From Treponema sp. (GTDB lineage Bacteria; Spirochaetota; Spirochaetia; Treponematales; Treponemataceae), in the NCBI GenBank assembly GCA_016293005.1, contig JAEDFA010000017.1, positions 1 through 28,037 on the forward strand: DNA of 28,037 nucleotides. The letters are read 5' to 3'. The notes beneath the pieces are model-generated. The model was given only the letters and a program-made list of their open reading frames with translations. It had not been told where the DNA came from and did not search any database. Below are positions 23,520-28,037 of this stretch, one piece after another; within the stretch, counting starts at the first letter, position 1, and every line of letters starts with the position of its first letter. The position numbers and the translations under genes were made by a program.

Positions 23520-24974
23520 TTAACTTCGCTTGAAAATTTTTGTGTAAATTTTATCAAAGTTGTTTTTTAGTTTTGGACTGTTCATGATTGCATAATCTGC
23601 GCTCTGTGTATCAAAAGTTACGAATTCATTTGTGATTACGCTGTCTTCTATTTGAGTCTGATTTTCTGACTGTTTTGTAAACTGAAGAACGATTACACTT
23701 GAACTTATGATAATTGGTTCTGAAAGTTCGTTTTGTTTAAGGGAGAATGCTTTTTTGAGGAAATCTTCGTTTTTGTCAAGCCCGTAAAGACCTTCTTGAG
23801 ATTCTATTGATTTGATTAAACTTGAATTTCCGTAATTTAATGAAAGGTCGTTTAGTTCTTTTTTTGTGATGTCAAACTGCTTGCAAGCTGAATTGAAACC
23901 TTTTGCTTTTGCAACTTCTGTAAATGATTTTGCCTTTTCTGTAAAGTAATCCTGAATTCTTGCAAAATCATACTGAGTTATGTATGTAGAAACAGTCTTG
24001 ATGTCGTCTTGATTTGAAAAATCTGGTTCTGTTACGCTCTGGTTGGCACGGAAAATTGAATAGCCGATTGTTGTTTCATAAGGTTCTGAAACTTCATCTT
24101 TTGCAAGACTTTCAAGTTTTTTAGAGTCCTCGGCATTTTTGAAAATTGGTTCAATCTGATAGAAATATGAATAGCGAAGTTTTCCAGTTTCATTTGAATA
24201 TGTTCTTGTTGAAAGAGATGCAGCTTCTGCAAATGTGATTTCTTCTTTTTTGATTTTTTCTAAAGTTGAAAGTGCTTCGTTTTTTGAGTTGAAAGTAAGG
24301 ACATCCATATCGTATTTTTTGAATTTCTGGATATTTTCTTTTGCGTATGCAATTTTTTCTGAATCCGGGTAATCGCTCATTTTAAAAGATGCAAGGTTGA
24401 AAGAACGGAGTGTTTTGTTCATTTCTTTTACAAATGCGATTTCGTTTTCGTTTGTTTTTAAACCATAAAGAGTAAAATCTCCGAAAGATTCGCCGCCAAA
24501 GTTGTCTTTATTGTACTGGGTTCTTGTGATGTTTTCTTTTATTTGCTGCATCATTGATTCAAGATGCATTTTGTCTGTCTGATTGTATCTTTTTTTATCG
24601 AATGAACCGTTTTTGTCTAAGAACTGGTTTTTTAATGCCATGTTTACTTGAAAATCAGAACTCTGATAATGGCTTTTTTTTACGGCTTTTTCTGTTGCAA
24701 GTTGTTTTACAGTTGTCTCGAATGCGAGTTTGAAAACATAATATTGGTTTTCTTCTGTAATGTTGATTCCATTGTTTTTGTAGTAGTCTGAATACGCAGC
24801 AATATAATTTACGAAATCAGAATTCTGCTCGTATCTGATGTTTGTTCCGTCATAACTTCCGAAAGATTCTCCTTGAAGTGCCTGACAGCCACCAAGTGAA
24901 CCTGTAAAAACAAAAGAAAATGCCGCAAGCACAAGAATTATTACAGCACCGATAGTATAAGTCGCTTTTTTCAT
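23520..24974 (-). CDS. PpiD/SurA-like periplasmic chaperone with N-terminal membrane anchor
   Basis: A 484-residue protein with one hydrophobic segment (residues 7-25) followed by a long helical SurA_N-like region (about 50-200). Parvulin-like stretches follow at 245-330 (ITFAEAASLSTRTYSNETGKLRYSYF...DEVSEPYETTIGYSIFR), with a weaker echo near 415-440 (LKQNELSEPIIISSSVIVLQF). This is the PpiD plan: an anchored chaperone facing the periplasm that helps fold exported proteins. The hydrophobic segment ends LGGC (Cys30), so lipidation by a loose spirochaetal lipobox is an alternative anchor. Canonical parvulin catalytic His residues are not evident, so isomerase activity is doubtful. The ribosome site AGGA lies 7 bases before the ATG, and there is a near-consensus promoter upstream. 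It is divergent from purE. Confidence 0.78.
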   Translation of the reverse strand: MKKATYTIGAVIILVLAAFSFVFTGSLGGCQALQGESFGSYDGTNIRYEQNSDFVNYIAAYSDYYKNNGINITEENQYYVFKLAFETTVKQLATEKAVKKSHYQSSDFQVNMALKNQFLDKNGSFDKKRYNQTDKMHLESMMQQIKENITRTQYNKDNFGGESFGDFTLYGLKTNENEIAFVKEMNKTLRSFNLASFKMSDYPDSEKIAYAKENIQKFKKYDMDVLTFNSKNEALSTLEKIKKEEITFAEAASLSTRTYSNETGKLRYSYFYQIEPIFKNAEDSKKLESLAKDEVSEPYETTIGYSIFRANQSVTEPDFSNQDDIKTVSTYITQYDFARIQDYFTEKAKSFTEVAKAKGFNSACKQFDITKKELNDLSLNYGNSSLIKSIESQEGLYGLDKNEDFLKKAFSLKQNELSEPIIISSSVIVLQFTKQSENQTQIEDSVITNEFVTFDTQSADYAIMNSPKLKNNFDKIYTKIFKRS

Positions 24975-25013
24975 TTTTTATTCCTTTTTTTTGTATGTAA
25001 ATAGTAGTTTTTA

Positions 25014-25042
25014 ATTTTAACACTTACATCATCAGGTGTCAA
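25014..25042 (-). promoter_or_regulatory. Promoter of the PpiD-like gene
   Basis: On the minus strand: a perfect TTGACA (25042-25037), a 17-base spacer, and TAAAAT (25019-25014). It is the strongest -35 box in the window. The predicted leader is about 33 bases. Confidence 0.75.
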
Positions 25043-25181
25043 TAAAAAGATTTTTTGCTTTTTTTTAAGATTTAAATGCGCTGTGAACCAGACTCCTAGA
25101 ATAAAACTTCTGTTTTGTGATATATTTTATTCATAAAGATATTTAAATTCTCTTTTAACTATATTTTGTAAGGATGCGTAT

Positions 25182-25679
25182 ATGAAAGTTGCAATTTTTT
25201 TCGGGTCTAAATCTGATACTGAAAAAATGAGTAAGGCGTGCGATGTTTTAAAAGAATTCGGAGTTGAATACAAGGCTTTTATAATTTCAGCGCACAGAGC
25301 ACACGAAGTTTTAAGTTCAACTGTAAAGCAGATTGAAAAAGACGGTTTTGAAGTGATTATTGCAGGAGCAGGTCTTGCAGCCGCTCTTCCGGGCGTTATT
25401 GCAGGGCTTACTGTTTTGCCTGTAATCGGTGTTCCGCTTGAATGTATTTCTCAAAATTCAAACGGACTTTTAGGTCTTGATGCGCTTCTTTCTATTGTAC
25501 AGATGCCTCCTCAGATTCCTGTTGCTACTGTCGGAATCGGAAATGCAAAAAATGCAGGATATCTTGCAGTTCAGATTCTTTCTATTAAATATCCAGAATT
25601 AAAAGAGAAACTTCTCTCATTCAGAAAAAAACTTATTTCTGATGCAGAAAAAGCTGTCAGTGAAGGCGTAAATATTTAG
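25182..25679 (+). CDS. purE: N5-carboxyaminoimidazole ribonucleotide mutase (class I-like PurE)
   Basis: A 165-residue PurE, acting at the carboxylation step of de novo purine synthesis. The phosphate-binding GSKSD (8-12), the active-site SAHR (36-39), and the AGAG...LPG loop (61-71) are seen, followed by LPVIGVP and LLSIVQMP, all of the class I bacterial pattern that uses N5-CAIR made by PurK. In that loop a Leu (65) and an Ala (68) replace the Gly and His of the common AGAGGAAHLPG. No purK is in the window. AAGGA at 25170-25174 is 7 bases before the ATG. It precedes purF by 128 bases that contain a hairpin with a T-run. Confidence 0.94.
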   Translation: MKVAIFFGSKSDTEKMSKACDVLKEFGVEYKAFIISAHRAHEVLSSTVKQIEKDGFEVIIAGAGLAAALPGVIAGLTVLPVIGVPLECISQNSNGLLGLDALLSIVQMPPQIPVATVGIGNAKNAGYLAVQILSIKYPELKEKLLSFRKKLISDAEKAVSEGVNI

Positions 25680-25736
25680 ATTTTTTTAATATTTTTGCTT
25701 TTTCGATTTAAAAATTGATTTAAAATCAGGTTTTGC

Positions 25737-25768
25737 CAATTGTTTTTGCCGATGACAATTGTTTTTTT
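25737..25768 (+). terminator. Terminator or attenuator between purE and purF
   Basis: CAATTGT (25737-25743), an 11-base loop, ACAATTG (25755-25761), then eight T. The stem is AT-rich, so termination is probably partial. A TTGCCG (25746-25751), 17-base spacer, TATAAA (25769-25774) promoter candidate for purF overlaps it. Confidence 0.5.
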
Positions 25769-25774
25769 TATAAA
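25746..25774 (+). promoter_or_regulatory. Candidate purF promoter overlapping the hairpin
   Basis: TTGCCG (25746-25751), a 17-base spacer, and TATAAA (25769-25774). The -35 box is in the loop of the purE-purF hairpin and the spacer includes its right arm, so the same DNA may end one transcript and start the next. Confidence 0.4.
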
Positions 25775-25807
25775 AAGTTAAAATCTTTTTCAAACTAGGA
25801 AACAAAA

Positions 25808-27238
25808 ATGCAGGAATTTTATAACGAATGTGAAGATAAATTTCATGATGAATGTGGCGTTGTCGGTGTATATTTAAATCCAGAAGACGAAAAAATAAAG
25901 GCAGGGAAGAAAAATGCTGCGGTTTTAAGTTATTACGCGCTTGTTTCTCTTCAGCATCGCGGTCAGGAAAGTGCAGGAATTTGCGTTTCAGATGGAGAAA
26001 ATGTAAAAATTCACAAAGCAATGGGGCTTGTTTCTGATGTTTTTAATCTTGAACATCTTACTGATTTAAACGGTTTTATTTCTGTAGGTCATGTCCGTTA
26101 TGCAACTGCAGGGTCAAAGACAATTGAAAACGCACAGCCTATGCTGATTCAGTCAAAACTCGGTTCTGTTGCTGTTGCTCACAATGGTCAGCTTGTAAAT
26201 TATGTTCAACTTCGTGAAATGTTTGAAGAAACAGGCGCGACTTTCAGTTCTTCAAGCGATACTGAAGTAATTGTAAAATTGATTGCACGCGGTTATAAAA
26301 AAGGTCTTGAAAGGGCTTTGACAGATACTATTCAGATGATAAAAGGCTCTTTTGCGCTTTGTGTTATGACAAAAGATGCTTTAATTGGCGCACGGGACTC
26401 AAATGGAATAAGACCTTTGTGTCTTGGGCAGGTTGAAGGAGGCTGGGTTCTTGCAAGCGAATCTTGCGCAATTGATGCTATGAACGGAATTTTTGTCCGT
26501 GATATTCGTCCTGGTGAAATCGTAATTATAAATCAAGATGGCGTACTTTCTTTCGATTTTGGTGAAAAAACTTCAAAACGCTCCTGCATTTTTGAATATG
26601 TTTATTTTGCCCGCCCTGATTCAATTATCGACGGAATTTCTGTTCAGGAAGCGCGCTATAAAATGGGTGAACAGCTTGCAAAGGAAAGTCCGGTTGAAGC
26701 AGATGTTGTTGTCGGCGTTCCAGATTCAGGTCTTGGAGCGGCAATGGGTTATGCTCGAGCTTCAGGAATTCCGTATGCCATGGGAGTTGTAAAAAATAAA
26801 TATATCGGAAGAACTTTTATTGCTCCGACTCAAAAAGACCGCGAAAATATGGTTTTTGTAAAACTGAATGCGTTAAAAAACGATTTGTACGGAAAACGCG
26901 TTATTGTAATCGACGATTCAATAGTCCGCGGAACTACAAGCCGCCGTTTAGTTCAGATTTTGAAAAGGGCAGGCGCAAAGGAAGTTCATTTCAGAGTTAG
27001 TTCTGCTCCTGTAAAATTTCCGTGTCATTTAGGAATTGATACTCCAACAAAAGCGGAATTAATTTCTTCAGGTCATGATGTTGAAGAAGTCAGAAAAGAA
27101 ATTGGTGCTGATTCCCTTGCTTTTATTTCTGTAGAAGGAATGTTTGAAGCGTTACGCTCATGTAATAAGGAACAGTACGGTTTTTGTAAAGGCTGTTTTA
27201 CCGGAGAATATCCTATGGCAATTTTAAATCAGAATTAA
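25808..27238 (+). CDS. purF: Amidophosphoribosyltransferase
   Basis: A 476-residue glutamine PRPP amidotransferase, the committed first step of purine synthesis. A 15-residue propeptide precedes the nucleophile Cys16 in DECGVVGV, implying self-processing as in the B. subtilis enzyme. The glutaminase domain shows SLQHRGQESAG and GHVRYATAG. The phosphoribosyltransferase domain has the PRPP loop VIVIDDSIVRGTTSRR. Four cysteines in the places of the B. subtilis 4Fe-4S ligands are present: Cys260 (RSCIFEYVYFARPDS), Cys406 (FPCHLGIDTP), Cys460 and Cys463 (FCKGCF). An oxygen-sensitive iron-sulfur enzyme of the Bacillus type is therefore expected, fitting an anaerobe. AGGA at 25797-25800 is 7 bases before the ATG. 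Confidence 0.97.
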   Translation: MQEFYNECEDKFHDECGVVGVYLNPEDEKIKAGKKNAAVLSYYALVSLQHRGQESAGICVSDGENVKIHKAMGLVSDVFNLEHLTDLNGFISVGHVRYATAGSKTIENAQPMLIQSKLGSVAVAHNGQLVNYVQLREMFEETGATFSSSSDTEVIVKLIARGYKKGLERALTDTIQMIKGSFALCVMTKDALIGARDSNGIRPLCLGQVEGGWVLASESCAIDAMNGIFVRDIRPGEIVIINQDGVLSFDFGEKTSKRSCIFEYVYFARPDSIIDGISVQEARYKMGEQLAKESPVEADVVVGVPDSGLGAAMGYARASGIPYAMGVVKNKYIGRTFIAPTQKDRENMVFVKLNALKNDLYGKRVIVIDDSIVRGTTSRRLVQILKRAGAKEVHFRVSSAPVKFPCHLGIDTPTKAELISSGHDVEEVRKEIGADSLAFISVEGMFEALRSCNKEQYGFCKGCFTGEYPMAILNQN

Positions 27239-27267
27239 AATAAAATGTTAAAAATTTTATTTTTTTT
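27239..27267 (+). terminator. Weak terminator after purF
   Basis: AATAAAAT (27239-27246), a 7-base loop, and ATTTTATT (27254-27261), running into T up to 27267. The stem contains only A-T pairs. Confidence 0.45.
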
Positions 27268-27268
27268 A

Positions 27269-27298
27269 TTGACGAATAATACAGATTATTTGTAAATT
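27269..27298 (+). promoter_or_regulatory. Candidate grpE promoter with a palindrome in its spacer
   Basis: TTGACG (27269-27274), an 18-base spacer, and TAAATT (27293-27298). Within the spacer AATAAT (27275-27280) and ATTATT (27285-27290) form an inverted repeat around ACAG. No CIRCE element (TTAGCACTC-9-GAGTGCTAA), the usual HrcA site, is present upstream of grpE. Confidence 0.45.
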
Positions 27299-27327
27299 TA
27301 AAATGACTAAAGAAAAAAGGATTTGTT

Positions 27328-27942
27328 ATGTCAGAAGAAAACAAAAATGAAAATGCAGAAACTCAGGAGCAGGCATCTTGTGAAACTGAAAAAAATGTTT
27401 CTGAAAATTCTGCAGAAACTTCAGAAAATGCCGGAGAAAAAACAGATTCTGCAGAAGAACAAAAAGAATTGACTGATGCAGAAAAAATCAGTGCTCTTGA
27501 AAAAGAAGTTCAGGATTTAAAAACTCAGGCTCTTTACAAAGCAGCCGAAAACGAAAACTGGCGCAAACGGATGATGCAGCAAAAAGATGATGCAATCGCT
27601 TATGCAAATGCTTCGCTTCTTTCAGATTTGCTAGATAGCCTTGATAATTTTGACAGGACAATTGATGCGGCAAAAGATGCAAAAGATGTAAAATCAATTG
27701 CAGACGGAATCAAGATGATTAATAAGAATCTTGTAAAAATGCTCGAAGATAAATACGGATTGTCAAATTTCGCAAAAGAAGGCGATGAATTTAATCCTGA
27801 AGAGCACGAAGCTATCGGTCGTGTAGAAGACGAAAAAGCAAAAAAAGAAACTTTAAAACAAGTTTATTTAAAGGGTTACAAATTGAACGGAAAAATCATT
27901 CGTCATGCAAAAGTGATGGTGAGTGTTCCTGTTTCAAAATAG
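27328..27942 (+). CDS. grpE: GrpE nucleotide exchange factor
   Basis: A 204-residue co-chaperone that releases ADP from DnaK. A disordered Glu/Asn-rich N-terminus (residues 1-50) is followed by the long dimerising coiled coil (about 50-100, including ENENWRKRM) and the C-terminal beta domain with FNPEEHEAIGRVE and LKQVYLKGYKLNGKIIRHAKVMVS, the GrpE signature. AGGA is 6 bases before the ATG. dnaK follows after 31 bases. hrcA, which often precedes grpE, is not here; purF is the upstream neighbour. Confidence 0.97.
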   Translation: MSEENKNENAETQEQASCETEKNVSENSAETSENAGEKTDSAEEQKELTDAEKISALEKEVQDLKTQALYKAAENENWRKRMMQQKDDAIAYANASLLSDLLDSLDNFDRTIDAAKDAKDVKSIADGIKMINKNLVKMLEDKYGLSNFAKEGDEFNPEEHEAIGRVEDEKAKKETLKQVYLKGYKLNGKIIRHAKVMVSVPVSK

Positions 27943-27973
27943 CATATAATATCGAATATAGAGGTTAGAAAAA

Positions 27974-28037
27974 ATGTCTAAGATTATTGGTATTGACTTA
28001 GGAACAACAAACTCTTGTGTAGCCGTAATGGAAAACG
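27974..28037 (+). CDS. dnaK: Chaperone DnaK (5' end only)
   Basis: The first 21 codons of dnaK, cut by the window edge. MSKIIGIDLGTTNSCVAVME contains the phosphate-1 loop GIDLGTTNS of Hsp70 ATPases. AGAGG at 27960-27964 is 9 bases before the ATG. A TATAAT at 27945-27950, just after the grpE stop, lacks a clear -35 box, so a separate dnaK promoter is possible but weakly supported; co-transcription with grpE is likely. Confidence 0.96.
   Translation, partial: MSKIIGIDLGTTNSCVAVMEN

Noticed and set aside
27239..27327. CIRCE operator upstream of grpE
   Set aside because: Neither TTAGCACTC nor GAGTGCTAA, nor a close variant, is present.

Overview
The window looks like a piece of an AT-rich spirochaete chromosome, most likely a host-associated Treponema. 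No taxonomic marker was searched, so this is inference. It rests on the AT-rich codon use, two lipoproteins with loose lipoboxes, a flagellin-glycosylation (Maf/DUF115) protein, an ankyrin lipoprotein, and housekeeping genes scattered among lineage-specific membrane proteins. Promoters by eye are mostly TTGAxx-17 nt-TATAAT-like, and most starts have AGGA/GGAG ribosome sites 5-9 bases upstream.

Layout. 1-290: 3' end of citrate lyase ligase (citC), then a maltose/galactoside-type O-acetyltransferase (328-885). 886-2475: an accessory patch with an Rpn/PD-(D/E)XK nuclease gene (1124-2041) bracketed by copies of an intergenic hairpin repeat. 2476-3936: asnS, convergent with tyrA (prephenate dehydrogenase, 3985-4881, minus). 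tyrA is divergent from a bitopic membrane protein with a degenerate kinase-like cytoplasmic part (4930-6525). 6600-7940: ackA. 8042-8728: radC. 8964-11019: purM-purN-TrpR/YerC-like regulator, a tight operon. 11033-13801 (minus): a 922-residue lipoprotein built almost wholly of 26 ankyrin repeats. 14016-21781: a plus-strand run of L25/Ctc, tilS, a secreted TPR/calcium-loop protein, a lipoprotein HtrA-like protease with one PDZ domain, and lepA. 21828-24974 (minus): a PpiD/SurA-like periplasmic chaperone followed 3 bases later by the Maf-like protein. 25182-27238: purE and purF. 27328-end: grpE and the first 21 codons of dnaK.

How the genes fit together. Four de novo purine genes lie in two blocks (purM-purN and purE-purF), and a small TrpR-fold regulator is co-transcribed with purM-purN. 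Translation and tRNA maintenance is represented by asnS, L25, tilS and lepA. Envelope quality control and surface functions are represented by the PpiD-like chaperone, the trypsin-like lipoprotein, the TPR/calcium-loop secreted protein, the ankyrin lipoprotein and GrpE/DnaK. Acetate kinase and citrate lyase ligase point to fermentative metabolism.

Most of the window is ordinary core genome. The least explained items are: the covarying inverted repeats around the Rpn gene; an upstream element shared by the Rpn and radC genes; the kinase-like membrane protein with a probably leaderless divergent tyrA; the higher-order repeat plan of the ankyrin protein; a terminator-like hairpin inside the first codons of the Maf gene; and the TrpR-like gene in a purine operon. 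I found no CRISPR array, tRNA, rRNA, insertion sequence or prophage gene.
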